Source: a virus. From it: a stretch of 36,911 nucleotides of DNA. Below, piece after piece: positions 1 to 7,234 of the stretch; position 1 is the first letter of the stretch; each line of letters starts with the position of its first letter. The notes below the pieces were generated by a model, which worked only from the letters and a program-made list of their open reading frames with translations, had not been told where the DNA came from and ran no database searches. Location of the stretch: positions 1 through 36,911 of IMG/VR virus record IMGVR_UViG_3300000227_000016; one strand, 5' to 3'. Made by a program: the position numbers and the translations under genes.

Positions 1-137
1 GGGTCTAACCGCAAAAAACCCCAAGACTCAAGGCTAATAGGGGATGAATATAACCTCTCAGCCAGAGTAGTCATCACCCTACCTCTATTATTTATCCCTT
101 CTGCGAGTATTCTCAGGTGATAGTCTGACATTTTCAT
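1..137 (-). CDS. 5' part of winged-helix regulator, in-frame deletion variant
   Basis: This is the first part of the same gene that is complete at 36546-36905, cut by the window edge at base 1. It starts at ATG 137 in an ATGA overlap with the stop of the gene at 134-418. Relative to the full copy it lacks seven codons (ETARDAL, residues 34-40), which lie in the predicted recognition helix. The reading frame is kept. It could be a real variant in the population or an assembly chimera; it should not be counted as a second gene. Confidence 0.75.
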   Translation of the reverse strand, partial: MKMSDYHLRILAEGINNRGRVMTTLAERLYSSPISLESWGFLRLD

Positions 138-143
138 TTGAGT
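1..143. repeat. Left copy of terminal direct repeat (circular join), 21-base deletion
   Basis: This segment repeats the right end of the window (36748-36911) exactly, except that 21 bases present at the right end are missing here after the eighth base of 'AGGCTAATA'. The operon continues across the join: the gene ending at 134 overlaps the start of the gene whose full copy lies at 36546-36905. The simplest reading is a circular or circularly permuted genome with redundant contig ends. The indel means the two ends came from different molecules or from an assembly error. Confidence 0.9.
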
Positions 144-418
144 TCTCCTATTATTTTATTTGCTTCTTCTTCATCTTTGGTTGTATCATATTTCTCATTG
201 AAAGCCCGTAAAACCCAGACATTCGGCGCTGAGTCATGCAGAACAATCAATCCTAATTTACGCATTGCATTTATTTTTGATTTGATAATATAATCAGAAT
301 AACCCCATCTCAGGATTATTTCTTTTTCAAAATCATTAAAATGTATTCCACCCATATTCCTGAGCCTAATTTCGTTTACGAACTTAATCAACTCTAAAAC
401 TTTATGATTTATTTCCAT
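134..418 (-). CDS. Small winged-helix-like protein, first gene of the early operon
   Basis: A 94-residue protein with a predicted helix-turn-helix/winged-helix pattern: a helical N-terminus, 'NDFEKEIILRWGYSDYIIKSKINAMRKLGLI' as helix-turn-helix plus wing approach (shown only in part: residues about 28-59), then a short beta wing and an acidic tail. This arrangement is typical of small viral or archaeal transcription regulators, but no named family is recognised. It has a good Shine-Dalgarno site (GGAGG, 7 bases before ATG) and is the first gene after the long intergenic region, so it is probably an early regulator. Its stop TGA overlaps the next start as ATGA. Confidence 0.65.
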   Translation of the reverse strand: MEINHKVLELIKFVNEIRLRNMGGIHFNDFEKEIILRWGYSDYIIKSKINAMRKLGLIVLHDSAPNVWVLRAFNEKYDTTKDEEEANKIIGELK

Positions 419-432
419 AGCAATCCCTCCCC

Positions 433-459
433 AAATATTTTTTTTTATTTTTTTTTTTA
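433..459 (+). repeat. 27-nt inverted repeat arm, T-rich (left)
   Basis: The plus strand reads AAATA, nine T, A, eleven T, A. Exactly the same 27 bases occur on the minus strand at 912-938. The two arms bracket the intergenic region. As RNA each gives U-tracts for transcripts entering the region from outside, so the arms could act as terminators on both sides, or they could be easily melted DNA. Confidence 0.8.
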
Positions 460-482
460 TAATGGTTTCAAAGATTTAAATA
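455..482 (-). promoter_or_regulatory. Candidate archaeal TATA promoter(s) for the early operon
   Basis: Read on the minus strand, two AT boxes precede the gene starting at 418: ATTTAAAT at about 474-482 and TTATAAAA at 455-462. The nearer box would place transcription start about 15 bases before the ATG, leaving a short leader that includes the GGAGG site. The region is very AT-rich, so chance matches are possible. Confidence 0.4.
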
Positions 483-556
483 AATTTCTTTATTTTTGCT
501 ATTTTACTCCAGTTATACAATTAATAGTTATAACATATAAGATGCTCTAAAAATCC

Positions 557-719
557 TCAAAAAACACAGCAAAAATGAAAGAAAAATCATCGTTTTTGAC
601 GGAAATTTGCTTATTCAGAGCAGAAATTGTTGAATTTTGTTCAAAAACACGGCAAAAATTAAAACCAAGAAAAATCACTCAAAAACCCCCAAAAAATGCT
701 CCGAAAACCAGAAAAATCA
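557..719 (+). repeat. Short direct repeats in A-rich stretch
   Basis: The decamer AGAAAAATCA occurs at 580-589, 668-677 and 710-719. A longer near-repeat, TCAAAAA(A)CAC(A/G)GCAAAAAT, occurs at 557-576 and 641-659. The plus strand here is A-rich and G-poor. The copies could be iteron-like protein-binding sites. An open frame on the plus strand across this stretch looks compositionally like an A-rich artefact rather than a gene. Confidence 0.5.
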
Positions 720-776
720 ATCAATTTCTGCCAAAAATGGCTCAAATTTGCTCTTTTTTTGATTTTTGTCTTTATA

Positions 777-790
777 ATTAATTGTTATAA
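777..790 (+). repeat. 14-base direct repeat, copy 1
   Basis: ATTAATTGTTATAA occurs here and again at 848-861, 71 bases later. A related form (TTAATTGTATAAC) occurs on the minus strand at 512-524, next to a GTTATAAC palindrome. They may be operator or origin boxes. The AT-rich context lowers certainty. Confidence 0.5.
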
Positions 791-847
791 ATATAATATA
801 TTAATAGATTTATCTATTAATTAATTAATTTATATATATATTATTAT

Positions 848-861
848 ATTAATTGTTATAA
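848..861 (+). repeat. 14-base direct repeat, copy 2, overlapping a GTTATAAC palindrome
   Basis: Second exact copy of ATTAATTGTTATAA; with the following C it completes the 8-base palindrome GTTATAAC (855-862). Confidence 0.5.
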
Positions 862-875
862 CTTGTGAAAGCTTT

Positions 876-895
876 CATTTCATTTCATTTCATTT
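876..895 (+). repeat. Tandem pentanucleotide run (CATTT)4
   Basis: Four tandem copies of CATTT (AAATG on the other strand). A short microsatellite in the control region; it may be part of an origin or simply slippage-prone sequence. Confidence 0.7.
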
Positions 896-911
896 CAACA
901 ATTAGAACCGT

Positions 912-938
912 TAAAAAAAAAAATAAAAAAAAATATTT
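912..938 (-). repeat. 27-nt inverted repeat arm, T-rich (right); likely late terminator
   Basis: The minus strand reads AAATA, nine T, A, eleven T, A, identical to the plus strand at 433-459. It lies about 90 bases after the stop of the last late gene. Archaeal RNA polymerase terminates at U-rich tracts, so this is the likely end of the late transcript. Confidence 0.7.
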
Positions 939-1024
939 TCTATTAGTTAGAAATATACACTCGTCCGACTTTTGTCATATCCTTTTTAAAGCTTAGAATC
1001 TAAATTTATAATTACAATCATTTT

Positions 1025-1282
1025 TCATTGTTTAACTATTTTTGTTACTTCATTACGATACCACAGATTCATCCTGTTCATTTGTATTTTTTTTATTTTG
1101 TTTTCCTTCTCTAACTCTGTCAATAGCCTTCCGATTGTGTAGTAATGTATGTTATGATATATCGGGATTTTATTAAGCTCTTTGGTTATACTATTCCTTG
1201 TTATCGGCTTGTCGGTTATAAGACTCAAAACAAGAGCTTTTACTTCATCGCCATATTCATAACAGCCTGTTGTTCTTGCCAT
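1025..1282 (-). CDS. Winged-helix DNA-binding protein, last gene of the late region
   Basis: An 85-residue protein with a winged-helix pattern: residues about 10-30 form the first helices, 'ITRNSITKELNK' the helix-turn-helix entry, 'YTIGRLLTELEKENKIKKI' the recognition helix and wing, ending in a basic strand. It resembles small archaeal winged-helix regulators. ATG 1282 has a strong GGAGG site 7-8 bases upstream, although the start lies inside the end of the preceding gene. It is the last gene before the late terminator and control region and may act on the adjacent repeats. That role is inference. Confidence 0.7.
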   Translation of the reverse strand: MARTTGCYEYGDEVKALVLSLITDKPITRNSITKELNKIPIYHNIHYYTIGRLLTELEKENKIKKIQMNRMNLWYRNEVTKIVKQ

Positions 1283-1626
1283 GTTTTTTCCTCCTTCATT
1301 TTAGTTTTCGGCAAAACTATTTGTTTGCCATAACCTTCATATTCAACTATTTCCCCATTTAGCCAGTCATCTATCTTGCTGAAATACATTATAAGCCCAT
1401 TAGAGCCCGTATAATAAATTATTATGTCTTCAATGGTAGTATGGGTCAAAATGAAATTATATAGCTTTAAATCAATCCCAAAGCCGTTAAATTTAATAAA
1501 AAAGTGTTTTTCGTTCCGCCAGAGTATGGCTACTTCTTTTCCTTTATATTCACATATAACTCCGACGGAAACATCTTTATTGTCTATATAGAGCCTTTTT
1601 TTTATTTTATAATCTATTTTTATCAT
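1240..1626 (-). CDS. Unknown 128-residue protein with apparently leaderless start
   Basis: No family is recognised. The protein is beta-rich in its first two thirds ('VICEYKGKEVAILWR', 'IIIYYTGSNGLIMYF'), with a charged, Gln/Met-rich tail that overlaps the next gene. There is no Shine-Dalgarno site; instead a TATA-like box sits about 25 bases upstream of ATG 1626, so the mRNA may begin at the start codon. It lies between the holin-like gene and a regulator, which would fit a lysis or late-control role, but this is only position. Confidence 0.6.
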   Translation of the reverse strand: MIKIDYKIKKRLYIDNKDVSVGVICEYKGKEVAILWRNEKHFFIKFNGFGIDLKLYNFILTHTTIEDIIIYYTGSNGLIMYFSKIDDWLNGEIVEYEGYGKQIVLPKTKMKEEKTWQEQQAVMNMAMK

Positions 1627-1647
1627 GTTTAATAATTTATTGTTAAG

Positions 1648-1655
1648 TTTTAAAT
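1648..1655 (-). promoter_or_regulatory. TATA-like box for a leaderless transcript
   Basis: On the minus strand ATTTAAAA is centred about 26 bases before the ATG at 1626, the usual archaeal distance from TATA box to transcription start. The gene has no ribosome-binding site. The box lies just inside the AT-rich spacer after the holin-like gene. Confidence 0.45.
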
Positions 1656-1693
1656 TGGTTAACCCTTTTTCTGATTACGAATGTATTTATTCG

Positions 1694-1939
1694 TCAAAAA
1701 AATTTCCTTTTTATCGCTTTAATGATGTTTTCTATCAAGGCCACAGCTCCGATGTTAATAGCTATCGTCTCAACTTCGGCAAAAGGCAGATTATAGAGCA
1801 TACCGCCAACACCGATTACTGCACCGAGAATAACTGTATAGCTAAATTTCTCTAAATCAAATTTTTCGCCTTTTTGTTTTGCGAATCCTGTGAGGCTATA
1901 CATTATTCCAGCCGCTACTCCTGTTAAGATTTGGTACAT
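1694..1939 (-). CDS. Small membrane protein, holin-like
   Basis: An 81-residue protein with about two to three hydrophobic segments: residues 3-20 (around 'ILTGVAAGIMYSLTGF'), 34-50 ('YTVILGAVIGVGGMLY') and a weaker one near 57-72, ending in basic residues (KAIKRKFF). Size, charged tail and position directly after the baseplate gene match phage holins. GGTGATG precedes ATG 1939 at proper distance. No endolysin is recognised, so the holin role is inferred from position and topology. Confidence 0.55.
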   Translation of the reverse strand: MYQILTGVAAGIMYSLTGFAKQKGEKFDLEKFSYTVILGAVIGVGGMLYNLPFAEVETIAINIGAVALIENIIKAIKRKFF

Positions 1940-1981
1940 TTACATCACCTACTTTTTACTTTTTTTCTCTTTTTAAAAGCT

Positions 1982-4900
1982 TTACTTTCGTAATTTCAGC
2001 TCAATTCCTTGTAATTTTGGGTTGATTAAGGCCGTTCCTTTCATGTAAATAATGCTCATCGGGTATGTATTCAGGAACGGTTTACTCACGCCATAAACTT
2101 TCGTTCCGCTCGTCGTATATCTGACTATTTGGTATTCGCTCCATTTACCCGAACTATAATTAGAACCTATCGCCCAAATGTTTCCGTCTCTGTCAAAAGT
2201 CAGGTCTGTAAAACCGCTAAAATCCGTATCCTGAAACCTGCTTATCTCATTCCCGCTTGCATTAGTACATGAACCATCAGAAAGAGCCTGAGTCTGGTTA
2301 ATCTTGGCTATATAGTTAGAATATGTATACCAGATATTGGTGCCATCATAAGCTAATCCATATGGGCTGTCTTCCGTTGTTATGTCTCCGCCTTGTTGAA
2401 CTCCTGCCGTGCTATATTTCCTCATTATAGGGTTAATAGAAATATCAAGACCAGCAACCCAAAGGTAAGTCCCGTCATAAACCACTCCTTCAAGATATAA
2501 ATCATTAACATCAAACTTGCTTATTTCTTTATACGTCTTCGGGTCTATCTGCCTTACTACCGAATCTGTCGCTGTCCCTTCAGTAATCCAAAGAACATCC
2601 CTCTCAGTATCGTAACAGCCTTTAAGATAAGGCGTATTGAGTACATAACTCCTTATGTAAGTTTTTTGTTCAATCTGCGGGAAAATATACCTATCAAACC
2701 ATCTTTTAGAGTAATAAGCATCCCCAGTATCACTTTTCCATGTAAGTAGCATCATAATATCGTTATATATACTTACTCTTACCTTTATGTCATCATTGCT
2801 CGCTGTGAAGGGTTCAGGTCTTCCAATTATTGCCTCATCATAAGTAGAACCTCCATCATTGCTTATTTCTATTTTAGATGAGCCTAAGTCTTTACCGATT
2901 AAATTGCAGAGCCCATAAGTTACATTGAATCCAAGAGCTTTAGTTTCCGTTATAGCTGTCGCTGTCTCGTTCACATCGGAAATTGTTATCCCATCATCTT
3001 CCTGAACGCAGTTAGTTAAGGTTAAGGTATTCCCTCTTTCGGCTGACCACAGATAGCTTCCGTCTTTGAATTTATATGGATTGTCAAGGCTTACAGCCCC
3101 ACTTGCCCGACCCTGAATGTTTGAAATTGAATCTGAAATAAATCTCGGCTTTTCATTTATTACAACCTGTGTTTTGTATTTTTTTCTGCCTGCCCCGTAA
3201 AGATGAGTAATTCCGACCACATCATACCTGCAATCAAGCCAGCGTAAATCGTCTAATCTAATTGTAACAGCGTCTCCACTTGTGTAAGTGAATATGAACC
3301 TCACTACTCCTATATTTGTCAAGTCTGGAGTCCCATAAGAAGAATCATAGTTTTTCAGGTCAACTTCTGCGTAATTCCAGCCTGATTTTATCCGATAGAT
3401 ATAACACTCAATATAGTTGTTAACATCATTACCTATTAAGAGCGTTATCTTGCTTACTCTTTTAGAAGTGCCTACATAAAACCAGAAACTGGCTTTCTTA
3501 TAGTTACTGATATTTGTCGTTGTTATATTTGTGTTCGTTATTGCAGCGTATGTCTGGCTTGCGGCAAGACTGAACTGAAGTGAATAATCCCCCTGTTTCG
3601 AATCGGAATTATCTGTATGACCGCTTGTGTTTGTCACATTAGTCCAACCATCAGTAGCCTGCGCATCGAATTTCATGAAAGTATCCTGAACATAAGTAGC
3701 TCCGTTAGATATATTCGTCTGTATTTTCTTGTTCATTTCTACTCCAGATTCCCCGTTTATTTCTATCTTGCCTTTTACTATTCCATCTTTCTGTAACTCT
3801 ATCATAGCTTTTGCCATATCGTATGCTTCCTCGTAATTATAAATATTTTCAGACCGAATTTCTTTCTCTATCGTTCCGTATTTGGCTATTGAGGTGTCGT
3901 CCTGATAGCTCGCCATTATCTGAGAATTGCCCATTTTTCTTCCGTAAACAGTTACCTTGTTTACTACCTCTATTTTGCTTATGTCCCAACTCAGAACATT
4001 ATTTTCCGCATTATCCTGAGTTCCGTTGTAAGCTTCTATATTCCCAAGACTATCAGAAGCGGTCGCACAAACTACATTCTGGCCTTCATCTACATAATAA
4101 TTCATCCCAAGAGCCTGAGCGACACTCTTTAACGCCCCGAAACCTGTCTCCCCTCTGCTTGTATAACTTACTTTATTATTTGTTATCTCTATTCCTGTGC
4201 TTTTGATGTTCATCCTGTTTATAATGTTGAATTTCGCATAAAGCCCACTATTGTTCATCTCTACTATGTATTCATTATGTTCATCCCAATAATAATTTAT
4301 TCCTATTGCATTGTTTCCATAATTCGGCGTGAAATCACCTACTTTAGTCAGGATTTTTGTGTAAGGGTCCACATGACCTTTTAATAGGTCATAATAAGCT
4401 ACTTTCCTTGAACCATCGGCTCCACCCAACACATAAAAATACCTTCCATCAAAAGTGAACCCACGTACAGTATTATCCCTCATGTTCACACTATCGAGCC
4501 TGTAATAATCATCATAAACTAAATAACTTCCACTCGCTCCTTCTTTGTGGCATTTTACTATTGCCCATTCACCATCAAATGGTGTAGCTTTGTTCAGTTG
4601 GCTAAGTATGTAATAATATCTCCCGACTGCGACGACATAAGCATAACTTGAAGTCCCATCTATTATCTCAGGGAATAAATAATTCTCCGTTGATGTCGCA
4701 GGTGTCGAGGTGAGTCTGAAATCTAATCTATTGTTTACGATGTTTGTCGTAATCAGATAATTCCCGTCAAAAAATATATGGTCTATACTCTGGGCAGGAC
4801 TGTAAGAACTAACTGTCTCGAAAGTGTAATGAGATACTTTGTATATTGTGCCACTCGATGCTCCCCAAATATTTGACTTATCAAAACTAAAAGCTTTAAA

Positions 4901-5830
4901 CGGTATAATTCCTATCTCTGTATTCGCATCAAGAGTTATTGAGCTTATATCGCTTGTTTCATGGATTATATTCTTTAATGCCCAATGACCGAGCCAGTTG
5001 TCAAAATTCAAGATTAAATTTTTGTCATTAAGTCTATACCCGTGAGACACAGTTGGAATCGTTATAACACCCGAAGGAATGTTACTTCCTGCGTTCTTGG
5101 GGTTATTATTAGAATTGTCAAAAGTCCCGGCAAATACACATTTATGTTCGCCTAAATGAATTTTAAAGGCAAAACATCTGTCCTCAATAACTGTCCAAGA
5201 ACTCCCGGCATCTCCTGAGCTAACATACCAGCCACCTATCCAGCCTCTCCTGTTTTCAACTTTACTGTATTCAACACTGTTATCATTTGCGCTTGGATGT
5301 GTCTCACCAGTATAGAATACTATTGCATATTCAGTCCCGGAAGTTAAGAGGTATTCCGTCGTAAAATCTATTTTATTGAATGTCGCTGTACTTGTGAACC
5401 CGACACTTGCCGACCCAGTAGCCAGAACTGAACCAGTGGGTTTATGGTTGGTATCTACTGCATAGAGTTTGATATAAACTGTCTGGGTATCTGTACTCGT
5501 CCCTTTAACCCTGAGTGAAACAGACTTGAGATATTCAGGCTTCTTGGCGTAGAATGTCTGACAACCATAATAAGTATCAGAGATTTGTAAATCATCTGAC
5601 CTTGTCCCTGTGTTCTCATATATTAATTTACTATCATCATCATTAGTCGCCAGGTATATCTTGAACTCGTCTCCCCTTTTAAGGGCGCTGAACATTCTTT
5701 TATCGTAATCTACCAAGTCAATAAAACTGTGGCTCAACATATCCTGACAATGGTTATTTACGGTTATTTTTTTTATTCGGGTGCTTATGTCTTCATTCGT
5801 CCCGCCCGAGCTTGTAAGCAATACTTTCAT
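1982..5830 (-). CDS. Baseplate hub / tail tip protein with inserted propeller and sugar-binding-like domains
   Basis: About 1282 residues from ATG 5830, which has GGTAA upstream; an earlier in-frame start at 5851 would overlap the preceding gene. The N-terminus (about 1-75) and the part around 'GFGALKSVAQALGMNYYVD' look like a phage tail hub (Tal/gp27-like). Inserted in it are a jelly-roll-like domain (about 80-240), a first beta-propeller-like domain (about 315-540), a carbohydrate-binding-like beta-sandwich (about 715-870) and a C-terminal propeller with 'YDGTYLWVAG' and 'YDGTNIWYT' blades. It is the last tail gene, where receptor-binding tips normally sit. No peptidase motif is evident. 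Confidence 0.75.
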   Translation of the reverse strand: MKVLLTSSGGTNEDISTRIKKITVNNHCQDMLSHSFIDLVDYDKRMFSALKRGDEFKIYLATNDDDSKLIYENTGTRSDDLQISDTYYGCQTFYAKKPEYLKSVSLRVKGTSTDTQTVYIKLYAVDTNHKPTGSVLATGSASVGFTSTATFNKIDFTTEYLLTSGTEYAIVFYTGETHPSANDNSVEYSKVENRRGWIGGWYVSSGDAGSSWTVIEDRCFAFKIHLGEHKCVFAGTFDNSNNNPKNAGSNIPSGVITIPTVSHGYRLNDKNLILNFDNWLGHWALKNIIHETSDISSITLDANTEIGIIPFKAFSFDKSNIWGASSGTIYKVSHYTFETVSSYSPAQSIDHIFFDGNYLITTNIVNNRLDFRLTSTPATSTENYLFPEIIDGTSSYAYVVAVGRYYYILSQLNKATPFDGEWAIVKCHKEGASGSYLVYDDYYRLDSVNMRDNTVRGFTFDGRYFYVLGGADGSRKVAYYDLLKGHVDPYTKILTKVGDFTPNYGNNAIGINYYWDEHNEYIVEMNNSGLYAKFNIINRMNIKSTGIEITNNKVSYTSRGETGFGALKSVAQALGMNYYVDEGQNVVCATASDSLGNIEAYNGTQDNAENNVLSWDISKIEVVNKVTVYGRKMGNSQIMASYQDDTSIAKYGTIEKEIRSENIYNYEEAYDMAKAMIELQKDGIVKGKIEINGESGVEMNKKIQTNISNGATYVQDTFMKFDAQATDGWTNVTNTSGHTDNSDSKQGDYSLQFSLAASQTYAAITNTNITTTNISNYKKASFWFYVGTSKRVSKITLLIGNDVNNYIECYIYRIKSGWNYAEVDLKNYDSSYGTPDLTNIGVVRFIFTYTSGDAVTIRLDDLRWLDCRYDVVGITHLYGAGRKKYKTQVVINEKPRFISDSISNIQGRASGAVSLDNPYKFKDGSYLWSAERGNTLTLTNCVQEDDGITISDVNETATAITETKALGFNVTYGLCNLIGKDLGSSKIEISNDGGSTYDEAIIGRPEPFTASNDDIKVRVSIYNDIMMLLTWKSDTGDAYYSKRWFDRYIFPQIEQKTYIRSYVLNTPYLKGCYDTERDVLWITEGTATDSVVRQIDPKTYKEISKFDVNDLYLEGVVYDGTYLWVAGLDISINPIMRKYSTAGVQQGGDITTEDSPYGLAYDGTNIWYTYSNYIAKINQTQALSDGSCTNASGNEISRFQDTDFSGFTDLTFDRDGNIWAIGSNYSSGKWSEYQIVRYTTSGTKVYGVSKPFLNTYPMSIIYMKGTALINPKLQGIELKLRK

Positions 5831-5831
5831 T

Positions 5832-6254
5832 TTACCACGGCTCGCCCTCAATCAAAGTAAAAGTAGCCTCCCAGAGAGCATTATTGCCCGTTTTATGCGG
5901 TATTTTGAGATTAGTCATCCAGACCCTTAACCAGCTTGCACTCGGATAATCGGGGTCGCAGATAAACTTTAACCCGTAATCATGATGCCCAGTACCGCTT
6001 CCAAGAGTCCCTTTTGACAGCAAAATGAGATTATTTTTCTCGGATAATGATTTAATCAGTGTCTTGCATACTATTGTATGACCTGTGCTGACGAAATCTG
6101 TTATTAGCATTTTCTCTTCATAAGGCATATCGTCAATTTCGATACCCGAACGGTTAAACTCCTCATCTACAATCTCGAAACTGTTGCTGAAAGTGTACGT
6201 AGAGTTTGTTATTACATTATCAGTTGAATCCAGCATCGCTAAACTTATCGTCAT
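5832..6254 (-). CDS. Distal tail protein-like
   Basis: A 140-residue beta-rich protein between the tape measure and the hub, the place of the distal tail protein (Dit) in siphoviruses. The pattern of an N-terminal strand-rich ring domain with a conserved-looking end ('NNALWEATFTLIEGEPW') fits a Dit or gp17-like ring. Its ATG overlaps the tape measure stop (TAATG), indicating coupled translation, with GGTGG upstream. Family assignment is by context and fold impression. Confidence 0.55.
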   Translation of the reverse strand: MTISLAMLDSTDNVITNSTYTFSNSFEIVDEEFNRSGIEIDDMPYEEKMLITDFVSTGHTIVCKTLIKSLSEKNNLILLSKGTLGSGTGHHDYGLKFICDPDYPSASWLRVWMTNLKIPHKTGNNALWEATFTLIEGEPW

Positions 6255-7234
6255 TATGTACCACCAAACAAATTTCCTAAATAATAATTAATCGGGTCTT
6301 GAATTGGTATTAATGTTTGTTGTCCCCTCTGGGTTAAACCGTTCGGAATTTCTAATTTTGATAACGATGAATTTACATTTGAGACCATATTTTGTATTGT
6401 GTTTGAAACACTATCTCCCATGTTTGCAATCGGATAAACAACATTCTCATAACTAAAAACCTTTCCTATTGCAGTTTTCATGTCTGTCTGCCACGATTTT
6501 ATATTATTCAGGCTTCCCTCTTTCATTGAGATTATTCCGTTTATAATTCCCTCTTTAAGCCCGATAAGTTCGTTACCCACCTGACCGAAAGTAAGAGTTT
6601 TAAGAATCATTCCCATAGCTTCCAGAGGCGAGAGTAATCCATTTGTTATTACAATTCCGACATCAAAGAAGGCGCCTGTTATGGTTGAGGCAAGACCGCC
6701 GACTATATCAACAACTCCAGTAGCCAAATTCTTTATACCATTTACAATAGGAGCTGAGATTAGGTCTATTAATGGCTTAAACAACATACCGAAAGCAGAA
6801 CCGTAAGCTCCCATAGCACCCATTGTGTCTCCAGCTCTAAGTAACTGACCGCCTGCTCTTAACTGTGCGTTTATTTGTCTCTGCATCGGTCTCCAAAGAG
6901 CAAGAACGACCTTACCGACAACCCTCATGACATCGGCAATCGGTCTCAGGAACATCGCAAGAATGTCTCCAATAGGTCGGATGACCATAAAGACCGACTT
7001 CATTAGTTGGCTTATGGTTTTCTGTAGCGAGACACTTGAGGTGAGTATAGCTCCGATGGCAACAAGAGGGGCAACCATCTTTCCTATAATGCCACCTAAA
7101 GCATCTCCTATTCCACCTAAAGCTCCGCCTTTCGGTAGACCACCACCCAACATACTTCTTCCAGCCTTGTTTATTTCTGCCTTAAATCCCGACATATTAG
7201 ACGGGATTAAGTTCACTTTTAAGTCCAGTTCCAT
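6254..7234 (-). CDS. Short tail tape measure protein
   Basis: A 326-residue protein with a Gly-rich N-terminus (GGGLPKGGALGGIGDALGG) followed by long hydrophobic and amphipathic helices, typical of tape measure proteins that fill the tail tube. It directly follows the tail chaperone frames, as in siphoviruses, and starts in a TAATG overlap with the frameshifted chaperone. It is short: at the usual 1.5 angstrom per residue it would set a tail of only about 50 nm. No lytic domain is seen. Confidence 0.8.
   Translation of the reverse strand: MELDLKVNLIPSNMSGFKAEINKAGRSMLGGGLPKGGALGGIGDALGGIIGKMVAPLVAIGAILTSSVSLQKTISQLMKSVFMVIRPIGDILAMFLRPIADVMRVVGKVVLALWRPMQRQINAQLRAGGQLLRAGDTMGAMGAYGSAFGMLFKPLIDLISAPIVNGIKNLATGVVDIVGGLASTITGAFFDVGIVITNGLLSPLEAMGMILKTLTFGQVGNELIGLKEGIINGIISMKEGSLNNIKSWQTDMKTAIGKVFSYENVVYPIANMGDSVSNTIQNMVSNVNSSLSKLEIPNGLTQRGQQTLIPIQDPINYYLGNLFGGT

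Larger units (their letters stand above)
419..1024. other. Only large intergenic region: candidate replication origin / control region
   Basis: About 600 bases without a convincing gene, lying between the end of the late genes and the start of the early genes of an otherwise fully packed, one-directional genome. It is very AT-rich and contains an inverted pair of T-tracts (433-459, 912-938), three copies of AGAAAAATCA, a 14-base direct repeat, GTTATAAC palindromes (527-534, 855-862) and a (CATTT)4 run. Such a combination at the only gap is expected for an origin and/or early control region. This is inference; no initiator gene is recognised. Confidence 0.5.

Noticed and set aside
575-781. Plus-strand open frame of 68 codons in the intergenic region
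   Set aside because: Lys/Pro/Asn composition follows from the A-rich repeats; no ribosome site, and it would be the only plus-strand gene.
876-895. Short tandem repeats as a CRISPR array
   Set aside because: Repeat unit is five bases with no spacers; no Cas genes other than a stand-alone Cas4-like nuclease.
3811-4206. Long plus-strand frame opposite the hub gene, and similar ones at 22513-23055, 24152-24562 and 27630-27996
   Set aside because: They are complements of strongly coding minus-strand genes, with Ser/Leu/Cys-rich low-quality sequence and no ribosome sites.
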